DNA from: a virus | Direction: 5' to 3' (one strand) | Virus record (IMG/VR): IMGVR_UViG_3300028844_006010 | Location: 1 to 30,027 of that record | Length of the DNA: 30,027 nucleotides | Part shown: one piece after another, positions 13,997 through 21,754 of the stretch | How the letters are laid out: the number at the start of each line of letters is the position of its first letter | How positions within the stretch are numbered: the first letter of the stretch is position 1 | Notes under the pieces: model-generated | The model's database searches: none | What the model was told of the DNA's origin: nothing | What the model saw: the letters and a program-made list of their open reading frames with translations, nothing else | Position numbers and translations under genes: made by a program

Positions 13997-15001
13997 ATGG
14001 AACGGCTTTTTAATGCCTTGGAGCTAAAGCAGTTCCAAGCAAACGAGAAGACATACACGCTTTCCGGCTACGCATCGGTGTTTGGAAACACAGATCTCGA
14101 TGGTGACATCATCGAGAAGGGGGCATTCAGCGAATCACTTTCGCGCCGCGAGCCCCAATTTCTATGGGGTCACGACCAAGGGCAGATACCCATTGGAAAA
14201 ATCAAGTGTCATGAGGACAACTACGGTCTTAAGTTCGAAGCGGTGATGCCTAAAGGCGACAGTCTTGTCAGGGATCGCATCGCTCCACAGTTGGAAATTG
14301 GGGCGCTGAAAGGTGTCTCGATTGGCTTTCGCACAAAACAGCGATCAGGTAAGTCGATTAAGCAAGCAGAGCTTTTTGAGATTTCACTTGTAAACATTCC
14401 CGCAAATCCCCTCGCTACAGTGACAAATTTCAAGTCTTTGGGCGTCCGTGATTATGCAGAACTGCCAGTCGCAGGGCGATCACATAAACACTGGAACGAG
14501 GGCGAAGCGCTAGCGCGAGTAAAAGAGCATCCGGGGTTTCGAAACGCGTTTTTGTTCTGTGATCCTGAAGGCGAAGGCGACGTTTCAGATTGCAAATTTT
14601 TGATTGCCGATGTGATCGACGGTAGACTCACAGCGATTCCTGCGGCAATTATCAAAGCCAGTACAGCGCTTATGCAGGCGCAAGTCTCCGAGGACGGACA
14701 ACTGTCGTCGGAAGCCGTAGTAGCCCTCCAGGATCACCTGGACCGCTATTATGATCGGCTCGAACTTGCACCAGCGTCCAAGTCGTTCTCGAAAGTTGAA
14801 TGGGACGTCTTGGAGGATCGCGAGCGGGAGGCTCGCATGCGTACCCTTGGGATGTCAAAGTCCCTTGCTAAGGCGCTAATTGAAGGCCAGCGGGATGTTG
14901 GTCGCCCCCGGCGGGATGCCGGGCCAGAACTGACGGAACTCCGGGAGTCCGTCAAGGCGATCAAATCACTCGTGGAAGGCCTCAAAGAACATGCCTCTTG
15001 A
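13997..15001 (+). CDS. HK97-type prohead protease fused to a second domain and coiled coil
   Basis: A 334-aa protein with AAGGA 6 nt before the start. Residues 1-150 form the U35/HK97 protease: YASVFGNTDLDGDIIEKGAF, catalytic H59 (LWGHDQ), S108 (GVSIGF) and E128 before ISLVNIPANPLA. Residues about 165-235 are a second domain (HWNEGEALARVKEHPG, NAFLFCDPEGEGD, IADVIDGRLTAIPAAI) that I recall beside or fused to proteases in related prophages. The end (about 265-334) is charged and helical and may act as scaffold for capsid assembly before cleavage. It overlaps the capsid gene by 11 nt. Confidence 0.9.
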   Translation: MERLFNALELKQFQANEKTYTLSGYASVFGNTDLDGDIIEKGAFSESLSRREPQFLWGHDQGQIPIGKIKCHEDNYGLKFEAVMPKGDSLVRDRIAPQLEIGALKGVSIGFRTKQRSGKSIKQAELFEISLVNIPANPLATVTNFKSLGVRDYAELPVAGRSHKHWNEGEALARVKEHPGFRNAFLFCDPEGEGDVSDCKFLIADVIDGRLTAIPAAIIKASTALMQAQVSEDGQLSSEAVVALQDHLDRYYDRLELAPASKSFSKVEWDVLEDREREARMRTLGMSKSLAKALIEGQRDVGRPRRDAGPELTELRESVKAIKSLVEGLKEHAS

Positions 15002-16298
15002 TACCAATGTCGAGATCACGCAAGAGCACCTTGACGCTGTCAAAGACGTGCACAATTTGCTTGACCAATTCAAATCAGCGCTGGAAGCAAAGAACGAAGC
15101 AACCATCGCTAACATCGAAGAGAAGTTTAAGCTTGTCGAAGATGTAAACAGCGAAGTAGCCAAAGCCAGAGCATCTCAAAAAGAAGCTGAAGAGCAGCTG
15201 GCCGAAATCAAGAAATCAGCGGGCGATAATGAAAAGCGGATTGAAGAGCTTGAGCTCGAAATCGCAAAGAAGTCCGGCAAGACAAACCTAGACCTCATCG
15301 ATGCCAGCGATAAGCGGGCGGTGAAGCGGGCGAAAATGGACTCTTGCCCAGTTACTCAGAATTGGGTGCATTGGGTCCAAAAAGGCGATGACGCTGATGT
15401 CAACCTTCGTCAGATGAGCATGGACATCAAGTCCACTCTTCGGACAGACAGAGACGTCCAGGGCGGTTATCTCATTCCACAGGTGATGGATTCTGAACTT
15501 CGCAAAGACATCCGCGAAGTTTCGCCAATGCGCCAGTTCTGCCGACAGAGGCTGATGCCATCAAAGACAATGGAAGTGCCCCGCCGATCACAGGGCATTG
15601 CTAGAGCTTTGTTCGAGGGCGAATCCGAAGAGGGATCGGAAGGCATCAGCACTTACGTCAACGAGGAAGTGACCTGCTACAGGCAGTCTCACACAGTCCC
15701 TGTGACCAAGGACATGCTCTACAATCCGAGCTTCGATGTAGAGTCGGAAATTATGGTTGATGTCTTGGAAGCTTTCGCAGCTGGCGAAGGGTTTTCCATC
15801 GTAAAAGGCACGGGGCACAAGGGCCCGAAAGGCATCGTCAACGACAGTCGGATTGAGACTGTTCAAACGGCAAGCGCTGGCGCCATAGCTTTTGAAGACT
15901 TCGCAACGATCATCGGTAAGCTCAAGCGGGGTCAAAACCCTGGTTTCCTCATGAACCGCGTCACACTTGCGGAAATCTGGAAGCTTAAGGGGACAGACGA
16001 TCATCCGATCTGGGCTCCGATTTCCATGGGTGGCCAAACGCCGGCTACGATTTTTGGCTACGCATACAGCGCCGACGTCATTGATTTGGATAATCACGTT
16101 CCGACAACCAGTAACACTAACCCGGTAATTTTTGGTGACTTTATGCGCGGCTATGAAATTTTCGACATGGCTGGTGTTGAGCTGATCCGCGATGACTACA
16201 CGCAGAAAAAGAAGGCCATCATCGAGATGACTTTCCATCGCTATCTGACGGGACAAGTTATCCTGCCTGAAGCAATCAAAATCCTAACCGTTCAGTAA
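14991..16298 (+). CDS. Major capsid protein, HK97 fold
   Basis: The 435-aa main shell protein. Residues about 5-95 form a charged coiled coil (the delta/scaffold domain), which the protease normally removes. The capsid body follows with RDVQGGYLIPQVMDSELRKDIREVSPMRQFCRQ, the E-loop region with SQGIARALFEGESEEGSEG, and the A/P domains (FLMNRVTLAEIWKLKG, ATIFGYAYSADVIDLD, VIFGDFMRGYEIFDMAGVELIRDDYTQ). GGAAGG at 14974-14979 lies rather far from the start (11 nt), but translation is coupled to the protease gene. The order protease then capsid is diagnostic. Confidence 0.95.
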   Translation: MPLDTNVEITQEHLDAVKDVHNLLDQFKSALEAKNEATIANIEEKFKLVEDVNSEVAKARASQKEAEEQLAEIKKSAGDNEKRIEELELEIAKKSGKTNLDLIDASDKRAVKRAKMDSCPVTQNWVHWVQKGDDADVNLRQMSMDIKSTLRTDRDVQGGYLIPQVMDSELRKDIREVSPMRQFCRQRLMPSKTMEVPRRSQGIARALFEGESEEGSEGISTYVNEEVTCYRQSHTVPVTKDMLYNPSFDVESEIMVDVLEAFAAGEGFSIVKGTGHKGPKGIVNDSRIETVQTASAGAIAFEDFATIIGKLKRGQNPGFLMNRVTLAEIWKLKGTDDHPIWAPISMGGQTPATIFGYAYSADVIDLDNHVPTTSNTNPVIFGDFMRGYEIFDMAGVELIRDDYTQKKKAIIEMTFHRYLTGQVILPEAIKILTVQ

Positions 16299-16309
16299 GG
16301 AGAACGAGC

Positions 16310-16798
16310 ATGGCTGAATACAGCTCAGTGTATGGTTTCTCGGCTCCTATCATCGTGTGGGAACACGAGATGGCAGCTGATAACACTCCGTCCGCACAAG
16401 ATCTCTTGGGCTTCGAAAGCGCAACAATCCTATCTTACGTAGGAGTTGGCGGCATCACATTTGACGCCAGCAACAAGCTAGAGATAAAGCTCCTGCACGG
16501 CGATGACGCAACGTATGGAAATGCGACGGCAGTAGCGGCCTCAGATGTCATTATGCCATCAGGTGAGACGCTAGGGTCAGGCGGCATCATTCGATCTTTC
16601 ACAGCTGCTAAGGCTGCTGCGGATACAGCAATGCATGCGGTCGGCTACGTGGGTAAAAAGCGTTACCTATACGTGCTTTGTGATTTCTCAGGAACACACG
16701 GCACGGGCACGGACGTAACGGCGTCATTGCTCAAGGATCGCGCAGTTAGCCAGCCGGTTGGTCAGACTAACTACGACCCATCGACTACGCCCTACTGA
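16310..16798 (+). CDS. Probable capsid decoration protein
   Basis: A 162-aa beta-rich protein with a strong AGGAGA site 6 nt before the start, as expected for a highly made virion protein. Residues 45-120 carry the pattern seen in small proteins encoded behind HK97-type capsid genes: LEIKLLHGDDATYGN, SDVIMPSGETLGSGGIIRSF, AVGYVGKKRYLYVLCDFSG. Proteins of this kind usually decorate or cement the capsid surface. The identification rests on position and pattern; a head-fibre or stabiliser role is equally possible. Confidence 0.7.
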   Translation: MAEYSSVYGFSAPIIVWEHEMAADNTPSAQDLLGFESATILSYVGVGGITFDASNKLEIKLLHGDDATYGNATAVAASDVIMPSGETLGSGGIIRSFTAAKAAADTAMHAVGYVGKKRYLYVLCDFSGTHGTGTDVTASLLKDRAVSQPVGQTNYDPSTTPY

Positions 16799-16833
16799 TA
16801 ACGGCTAACCTGTTAACTGAAATAAGCGAGAGG

Positions 16834-16861
16834 CGAGGCTGATCAATAGAGATCAGCCTCG
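16834..16861 (+). other. Perfect 11-bp hairpin behind the capsid genes
   Basis: CGAGGCTGATC (16834-16844), a 6-nt loop and GATCAGCCTCG (16851-16861) form a perfect stem 35 nt after the decoration gene and 7 nt before the next start codon. Only AAAAA follows, so it is not an ordinary U-tailed terminator. It could protect the 3' end of an abundant capsid mRNA, pause polymerase, or mask the next start, which has no visible ribosome-binding site. Confidence 0.6.
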
Positions 16862-16868
16862 AAAAAGC

Positions 16869-17108
16869 ATGTTCCCAGTGAAATCACTAGAAAACGGTCT
16901 ATGGCATGACTCCGCGAAGGGTGTGACCCTCGAAGTCAGTGAAGGGGATTTAGTCCAGTTTCAAGAGCGGCGCGATGCGGAACACTTCGTTTCGCTTGGC
17001 AGAGCTGAATGGGCTTTTGATTCAAACGAACAGCCCGCGAAACCAGCCAAGCCAGCAAAGAAAAGCAAAAAGGCGAAGGCGGATGCTCAAGCAGAGACTT
17101 CAGAATAA
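16869..17108 (+). CDS. Small post-capsid protein with an Ala/Lys/Pro tail
   Basis: A 79-aa protein. Residues 1-50 look folded (VKSLENGLWHDSAKGVTLEVSEGDLVQF); the rest is a disordered AKPAKPAKKSKKAKADA tail. No ribosome-binding site is visible, because the hairpin at 16834-16861 occupies that place, so expression is likely low or structure-controlled. Small genes with lysine-rich tails are common after the capsid gene in phages of this type; a minor head role is inferred. Confidence 0.55.
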   Translation: MFPVKSLENGLWHDSAKGVTLEVSEGDLVQFQERRDAEHFVSLGRAEWAFDSNEQPAKPAKPAKKSKKAKADAQAETSE

Positions 17109-17211
17109 GTCGTTGATGCGCACGGACAACACGACGTCCGGGCCGTCAAATAAGGCGAAGATCAAAGCGGCTGCCAAGGCCTCAAAGAAGCGTCGAACAA
17201 AAAAGGCTTAG
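17083..17211 (+). CDS. Short, highly basic protein (uncertain)
   Basis: A 42-aa candidate overlapping the end of the previous gene, with a GGCGG stretch before the ATG at 17083; a 31-aa start at 17116 is also possible. The product is Lys/Arg/Ala-rich (NKAKIKAAAKASKKRRTKKA), so it would bind nucleic acid, if it exists at all. The reading partly mirrors the lysine-rich tail of the overlapping gene. I keep it because the region would otherwise be empty and its stop is followed at once by the convergent minus-strand gene. Confidence 0.3.
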   Translation: MLKQRLQNKSLMRTDNTTSGPSNKAKIKAAAKASKKRRTKKA

Positions 17212-17227
17212 AGAGATGCCGAAGGCG

Positions 17228-17428
17228 CTAGATGGCGGGCTCCAACTCGCCGCCGTCCTCCAAAACCGGAATGAATATAGGGACAGTGTATCGCTTCACA
17301 CGAACCAATCTGCCATCACCTTCCCATTCCAAAGCGTCAAGAGCTTCGTCTTTAGTTTTTCCAGTCGCGTAGTCGCCGTTTTCGTCCCAAGCAACATAAA
17401 TCTCGACGGATTTTTCCTCTGGCTGCAT
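17228..17428 (-). CDS. Lone minus-strand gene, moron-like
   Basis: A 66-aa protein on the opposite strand to everything else. The start at 17428 is chosen because GAAGG lies 8 nt upstream on that strand, and the protein from there looks real: SVEIYVAWDENGDYATGKTKDEALDALEWEG, then RLVRVKRYTVPIFIP. I recall similar small proteins in alphaproteobacterial prophages, without a known function; the first part also resembles the strand-turn-helix start of HicB-like proteins. The longer frame to 17536 is less likely. Being reversed inside the head operon suggests an independently expressed cargo gene, perhaps active in the prophage. Confidence 0.6.
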   Translation of the reverse strand: MQPEEKSVEIYVAWDENGDYATGKTKDEALDALEWEGDGRLVRVKRYTVPIFIPVLEDGGELEPAI

Positions 17429-17474
17429 CGAAACACCTTCGTTGTTTTCGCTACGATTGGAGATCATAAGTAGC

Positions 17475-18941
17475 ATGGATGAGAAGACCATAAAAGCAAC
17501 CAAAGCAGCGCAAGATGCGGCTTTGCGCGAGCTCAAGGCGATGAGCCGATCTCAGTTAAAAGCGTTACAGAGTAAAATAGGTGTTTCGCCAGACGGCCGC
17601 GCCGGCGCGGGTACAGCAGCACGTTTAGTGACATTCAGAGCAGAGCAGGCAGAAAAGAAAAGAGACGACGCAGATATCGCGCAAGCGCAAGCGAAAAAAA
17701 AACAAGCCCTAGCTGATGCGCAAGCGGCTAAAGCCAAGGCGGAAGCAGCGCGAGCGCAGGCAGAAGCCCAGCGAATAATAGCCAAGGCAGCAGCAGACAA
17801 AGCCAAGGCGGAAGCGGAATCGAAAGCCTTAGCATTCAAACGCGAGCAGGAGCGGGCAGCACGCAAATCGACTGAGGCTACTGTTGGCGGAGTCGCAGCG
17901 ATCACAGCCGCGACAGCTGGTGTCACGATTGGCAAGAAGGTGATCGCCAAAACGCTCGACCAGCGTTTCGCTACGTCTGTCGATAATAACCGGGCTCAAG
18001 TTGCGGCTCTAGCGAAGGAAGCTAGATCCGCAATAAAGTCTTATGCGCGCAACGGATCTAACAAGCCAGTAATTGCTGCGAGAATGTTGGAAATGGGCCG
18101 CGCTCAGAAATCTATGCTTCCAGCGGCTAGATCACCTCTGGGAATAGGCATAGCAGCAGCGGCCGGCGGGCTCGGTGCTTTCTCTCTATATCGTGGGTCG
18201 CAGGAAAGTGAATTTGTCTCGAAGATGGCCTTCAACGCCATGGCGGGATTAGAACTGGGTGTAGCTGTGGGAACTGTCGGACAACAGCTAGCCAATCGAG
18301 CTAACCCTACTACGGTTGTGCCCGCCAAGGACATCGCAGACATCAAAGCGGCGGAACGCATAGGCAAAGAGCGACCACACACGAAATCACGAAACAATAT
18401 TTCAAAGGTTGCTGGTCGTGCCTCAACGCTCGGCAGGGCCGCACCATATCTTGGCCCGGCTATTGGTCTTGGTGTTGCTGGTCTTGCACTCACGCAAGGG
18501 TCAACCCCTACGCAAGCTGCAAAATTAGGGGCTGACGTAGCATCGGCGGGCTCAATTTCAGAATATCAAGCGTTTCGCGCTCGCGGTAATAACATGGCTA
18601 TTTCCGGCGCTATGGCAGCTTTGAACTTCGCTACCTTCGGACTGTTCAGCCAAGCGCGCGCAGATAACGTCGACCGATCCGCAATCAGATCCAGAGGTCA
18701 AAGATTAGCCCAGCAACGATCGCGCATGGCTGCCCTTAAATCTCAAGCGCTGGCAGAAGCCCGCAAGCGCGGGAAGCTGACGTCAGGTGATTTCAGCCGA
18801 AGCATTCAACGATCTGCTCAAGAGATGCAAAAAAACACTGGATTTGTAGCGGCTCATAACAAGCGCGTCGGCAACAAGACGATACGAATTGAACGTCGTC
18901 GCAAGACCGCTGCAGAGATGCGACGAGGGCGTAATCTATGA
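17475..18941 (+). CDS. Candidate ejection protein: peptidoglycan-binding-like motif, coiled coil, hydrophobic segments
   Basis: A 488-aa protein. Residues 28-54 (LKALQSKIGVSPDGRAGAGT...) match the LQ..LGV.PDG..G..T core of the PG_binding_1 fold. An Ala-rich coiled coil follows (about 55-130). Then come several Gly/Ala hydrophobic segments: near 134-152 (ATVGGVAAITAATAGVTIG), SPLGIGIAAAAGGLGAFSLY, APYLGPAIGLGVAGLAL and ISGAMAALNFATFGLF, before a very basic C-terminus. Wall-binding motif, rod and membrane-active helices next to the connector genes suit a pilot protein that leaves the head with the DNA. The start is ATG 17475, with GGAG about 12 nt upstream. The motifs are visible; the role is inferred. 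Confidence 0.6.
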   Translation: MDEKTIKATKAAQDAALRELKAMSRSQLKALQSKIGVSPDGRAGAGTAARLVTFRAEQAEKKRDDADIAQAQAKKKQALADAQAAKAKAEAARAQAEAQRIIAKAAADKAKAEAESKALAFKREQERAARKSTEATVGGVAAITAATAGVTIGKKVIAKTLDQRFATSVDNNRAQVAALAKEARSAIKSYARNGSNKPVIAARMLEMGRAQKSMLPAARSPLGIGIAAAAGGLGAFSLYRGSQESEFVSKMAFNAMAGLELGVAVGTVGQQLANRANPTTVVPAKDIADIKAAERIGKERPHTKSRNNISKVAGRASTLGRAAPYLGPAIGLGVAGLALTQGSTPTQAAKLGADVASAGSISEYQAFRARGNNMAISGAMAALNFATFGLFSQARADNVDRSAIRSRGQRLAQQRSRMAALKSQALAEARKRGKLTSGDFSRSIQRSAQEMQKNTGFVAAHNKRVGNKTIRIERRRKTAAEMRRGRNL

Positions 18942-19612
18942 GTTATGCAATCTACGAAGTCTCTCCCTACCCCGGCGTTCCATTCATTGAGCCGGTTCAC
19001 ACTGTCGTCACGCCGAACAGCAATCTCGTGGTGACGGTCGCCGAGACGAAAGATCATCTATCATACCCTGTCGAGGACTCTGCAATCGATACTGAGCTGA
19101 ATGGTCTGATCTTAGCTGCTCAAAGACAAATCGAGCTCGTGACAGGCATAAATCTTCTGCCAACTGTGTGGCGAGCCGAATACCCACAACTAAGCGCAGC
19201 CGTCCAACTGCGCAAGCGACCGTTTCAATCCATCCAGTCAATCGAATACGTCGACAGTGATTCCGGTGAAATTACAACGGTCGACACGAGTTTATACCAT
19301 GTGGCCAATGATCCTCAGATGATGGCTACAGCTTACCTAGGCAAGGGCAAATTGTGGCCTAGCGCAGCTGACAGGGCGGACGCGTACCGCATCACATACA
19401 CGTCTGGCTGGACATCAGATGAGGTCGTCCCGCGAGACATCAAACTCGCCGTACTAATGACCGTAGCCAAGCTGGACTCGAGCCGTGGAGATGTGGACGA
19501 CGCCACGGACACGAGATTTGCCGCACAAATAAACGCTGGCGCAAAGGTAATACCCAACGGCGCGTTAGCTCTCATGGAGCCTTATAAATTGGTTGAGGTG
19601 TACGCGGCATGA
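18938..19612 (+). CDS. Head-tail connector, HK97 gp6-like
   Basis: A 224-aa adaptor that docks under the portal. The family pattern is clear: VTVAETKDHLSYPVEDSAIDTELNGLILAAQRQIELVTGINLLP, then AVQLRKRPFQSIQSIEYVDSDSG and YRITYTSGWTSDEVVPRDIKLAVLMTVAKL. The helical first part and the RPF.SI.SI..D segment are typical of the phage_connect/gp6-like group. It overlaps the previous gene by 4 nt and the next one by 4 nt, inside a connector cassette of three genes. Confidence 0.85.
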   Translation: MSYAIYEVSPYPGVPFIEPVHTVVTPNSNLVVTVAETKDHLSYPVEDSAIDTELNGLILAAQRQIELVTGINLLPTVWRAEYPQLSAAVQLRKRPFQSIQSIEYVDSDSGEITTVDTSLYHVANDPQMMATAYLGKGKLWPSAADRADAYRITYTSGWTSDEVVPRDIKLAVLMTVAKLDSSRGDVDDATDTRFAAQINAGAKVIPNGALALMEPYKLVEVYAA

Positions 19613-19980
19613 GATACGGACGCGAGAATTACAGCTCGGGTGCAATGCGCCACGCGATCACAATCGAGAGACGTACACTAGCAGGCGCAATTCCGGGGTC
19701 TGCTGAACCTCAGCACACATATCAGACCATAATGACGTTAAGAGCGGCGATCGAAACAAGCCGGTCGAGTCCGTCTCATGGCGTCAACACTGATGACTCT
19801 CCAACGCATAAGATCACGATCAGATATTCGTCGATCGAATTTGACACGAGAGACCGCGTCAGAGATGTGCGCGGCAATCTATACAGCATTGATGGCGTTG
19901 AGAATGTAAATCAGTTCAATGATCTTCTTGTCCTATCTTGCACGAAGCGCGGACCTGAAACAACGGAGGCGAACCAGTAA
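19609..19980 (+). CDS. Head-tail adaptor (head closure), SPP1 gp16-like
   Basis: A 123-aa beta-barrel adaptor. Diagnostic features are AMRHAITIERRT near the N-terminus, a strand TIMTLRAAIETS, then HKITIRYSSIEFDTRDRVRDVRGNLYSIDGVENVNQFNDLLVLSCTKR, the standard phage_H_T_join pattern. The start at 19609 overlaps the previous stop (ATGA), and the TAA overlaps the next ATG (TAATG). Such proteins close the portal channel after packaging and present the surface that receives the tail. Confidence 0.85.
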   Translation: MRYGRENYSSGAMRHAITIERRTLAGAIPGSAEPQHTYQTIMTLRAAIETSRSSPSHGVNTDDSPTHKITIRYSSIEFDTRDRVRDVRGNLYSIDGVENVNQFNDLLVLSCTKRGPETTEANQ

Positions 19981-20393
19981 TGCCTTTCCGAGCAAATGAC
20001 CAATCTATTGCCCGCCTAGATGGGATGGGTGGTCGATTTCGCGTAGCGGTAGGACAAGCCGCTGAAAGGTCCGGTCAGGCTTTAGTGGCTGCGTCTAAAA
20101 AGGGGCAACGCAACGGCCCAAAGAGTGGACGGGTGTATGGATCGCACAAAGCATCGGCCCCTGGTGAATATTCTGCTGTCTTGTCCGGACAATTGCTGAA
20201 TTCGACGGATTATCAAGCGAGTCCTGACCAAATTAGGTTCGGTGTCGGTGTGCAGCATAGCAGGTATCAAGAGCTTGGCACCTCAAAGATGGCACCTCGT
20301 CCAAACCTTGGCAACGCGGTCGATGAAACACTGCCGGAAATCAACAGGATATTCGGCGAGAACATGCTTCGCAGAATAGTGGGGCCGTCTTAA
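19980..20393 (+). CDS. Tail completion protein, HK97 gp10-like
   Basis: A 137-aa protein with the gp10-like signature: a helical start, then YGSHKASAPGEYSAVLSGQLLNS, IRFGVGVQHSRYQELGTSKMAPRPNLGNAVDE. The SAPGE...SG.L and Y.E.GT....RP.L motifs define the family. It acts at the head-tail junction or tail neck. The TAATG start and the following gene, which starts directly behind its stop, show tight operon organisation. Confidence 0.85.
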   Translation: MPFRANDQSIARLDGMGGRFRVAVGQAAERSGQALVAASKKGQRNGPKSGRVYGSHKASAPGEYSAVLSGQLLNSTDYQASPDQIRFGVGVQHSRYQELGTSKMAPRPNLGNAVDETLPEINRIFGENMLRRIVGPS

Positions 20394-21563
20394 GTGCAGA
20401 TCACGCCGCTACATACTCACGCTGTTCTGAGGGTTCCGGCATTGACGGGCCTTTTCTCAGATTCGCTTGGCATATCTTCAATTGATGTCGTGGCAGATGG
20501 CACGACCACGATCACAACAGACGCTGCGCATGGTGTGACTGTGAGCTCATCGATCGCGGTGAGCATCACCGATGCACCATACCCAAATCCTATCACGGCA
20601 GCGGTCAAGCAGTCGAATGGCGACTACCTGATCACGACAACCAACGATCACGATCTGACGACAACTCCGAATCCGGAAATTTCTGCTGCTTGGAACACCA
20701 TCGCGACGCTTCGAGGTTTCACAGACTCGAACATGAATGGATCGCTGCAACTCGTATCCGTAAGTGATCGACGTAATTTCACAGTGCGGCCATCAGCACC
20801 AGTCGAAAGCGTAACTTTGAACGGCAGCGAGGAGCAGCTTGTCAACCTGGAATTTGAGCTCGTCGGCTGGCACAAAGTGACAGCGGCAAGCGCAACAACT
20901 CTAACATTTCCGACGCCAGAATTTGTCGTTCGATCGTACACAGCAGACCAAATAACAGCAGCACTAAATCACAGGATCTACGGTCTCGAAAGCGGCGAGC
21001 TGGTCATGAGAAAGTATGTGCTGGACGACACAGCCTTGAACGCTAACGAGCTAGTGATGTTCGTTACGCCTCGTGACAGCGTCAGGTTTCGGTCAAGCTT
21101 ACTCGGCGACCATTACGCGCAGTCAGCTTATCATCCTACTGTCGAAGATGGATTCGACATTATTATTGTTTTCCCTGCGTCCGCTTCGTCTGCAGGCGTC
21201 TCGCCCGTTGATCTAGCTCATGGTGAAATACTTCGGGCGATCATGAAAACATTCAACGGTCTGAATCTGCCTTTGGCAACATCGTACCCATGCGCAAAGG
21301 CGCGTGATGCTGAGATTATATCACACGGGCGCGTAAGTCATGATGGATCGCGCTACGTCCACATTTACAATTTCGGGGTGAATGTCGAGCTCACAAAAGA
21401 CGATCGCATTCAGCCGCACGAAGTAGCGGACATTGTCAACGCCACGTCTGACAATGTCTGGCCAAACGGTTTCCCAGCGTATCGGGATTTGAGCGTGACC
21501 GGTATCTCAAGTCTAGGTGAGCCCGGTCTTTTTACCATAAACCTGCAAGCGGACACGGCCTGA
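20394..21563 (+). CDS. Mu gp37-like tail terminator with an extra N-terminal beta domain
   Basis: A 389-aa protein with a GTG start immediately after the previous stop; GGGG is about 13 nt upstream. Residues about 190-370 look like the tail terminator encoded before the sheath in Mu-like phages (TADQITAALNHRIYGLESGE, DGFDIIIVFPAS, SRYVHIYNFGVNVELTKDDRI). Residues about 28-160 are a beta-rich insertion with two repeats of the type TTTITTDAAHGVTVSSSI and LRGFTDSNMNGSLQLVSVSDRRNFTV, resembling the small FCCH-like beta barrels found in phage structural proteins. This domain may project from the neck. The function is supported by gene order and moderately by sequence. Confidence 0.65.
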   Translation: MQITPLHTHAVLRVPALTGLFSDSLGISSIDVVADGTTTITTDAAHGVTVSSSIAVSITDAPYPNPITAAVKQSNGDYLITTTNDHDLTTTPNPEISAAWNTIATLRGFTDSNMNGSLQLVSVSDRRNFTVRPSAPVESVTLNGSEEQLVNLEFELVGWHKVTAASATTLTFPTPEFVVRSYTADQITAALNHRIYGLESGELVMRKYVLDDTALNANELVMFVTPRDSVRFRSSLLGDHYAQSAYHPTVEDGFDIIIVFPASASSAGVSPVDLAHGEILRAIMKTFNGLNLPLATSYPCAKARDAEIISHGRVSHDGSRYVHIYNFGVNVELTKDDRIQPHEVADIVNATSDNVWPNGFPAYRDLSVTGISSLGEPGLFTINLQADTA

Positions 21564-21751
21564 TGACCCCTATAAAACGCGTGCTATTGCGCAACAAGAC
21601 TACCGTAGAGCTTCACGGGATTCCAGCGGGCGGAGAGATGAACGTCCGGGCGCTGGACAACGGGGAGCCACAAACACTTGAGCATCGGAAGCGCCTAAGA
21701 GACGGCGCGTTCGAGATTGTGAAGCCCGAACGCAAGAAAAAGGCGGACTAA
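21563..21751 (+). CDS. Mu gp38-like small protein (DUF2635 type)
   Basis: A 62-aa protein in a TGATG overlap with the previous gene. In Mu-like phages a DUF2635 protein (gp38) is encoded directly before the sheath. The present sequence shows the same plan: a strand at the start (IKRVLLRNKTTVELHGIPAGGEM), then EHRKRLRDGAFEIVKP with the characteristic RLRDG. It ends in a lysine run. It is essential for tail assembly in Mu by genetics; its mechanism is not known to me. Confidence 0.65.
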   Translation: MTPIKRVLLRNKTTVELHGIPAGGEMNVRALDNGEPQTLEHRKRLRDGAFEIVKPERKKKAD

Positions 21752-21754
21752 TCG

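Noticed and set aside
15588-16256. 222-aa minus-strand frame inside the capsid gene
   Set aside because: It mirrors the codon pattern of the certain capsid gene; the sequence has no domain-like pattern and no start signal.
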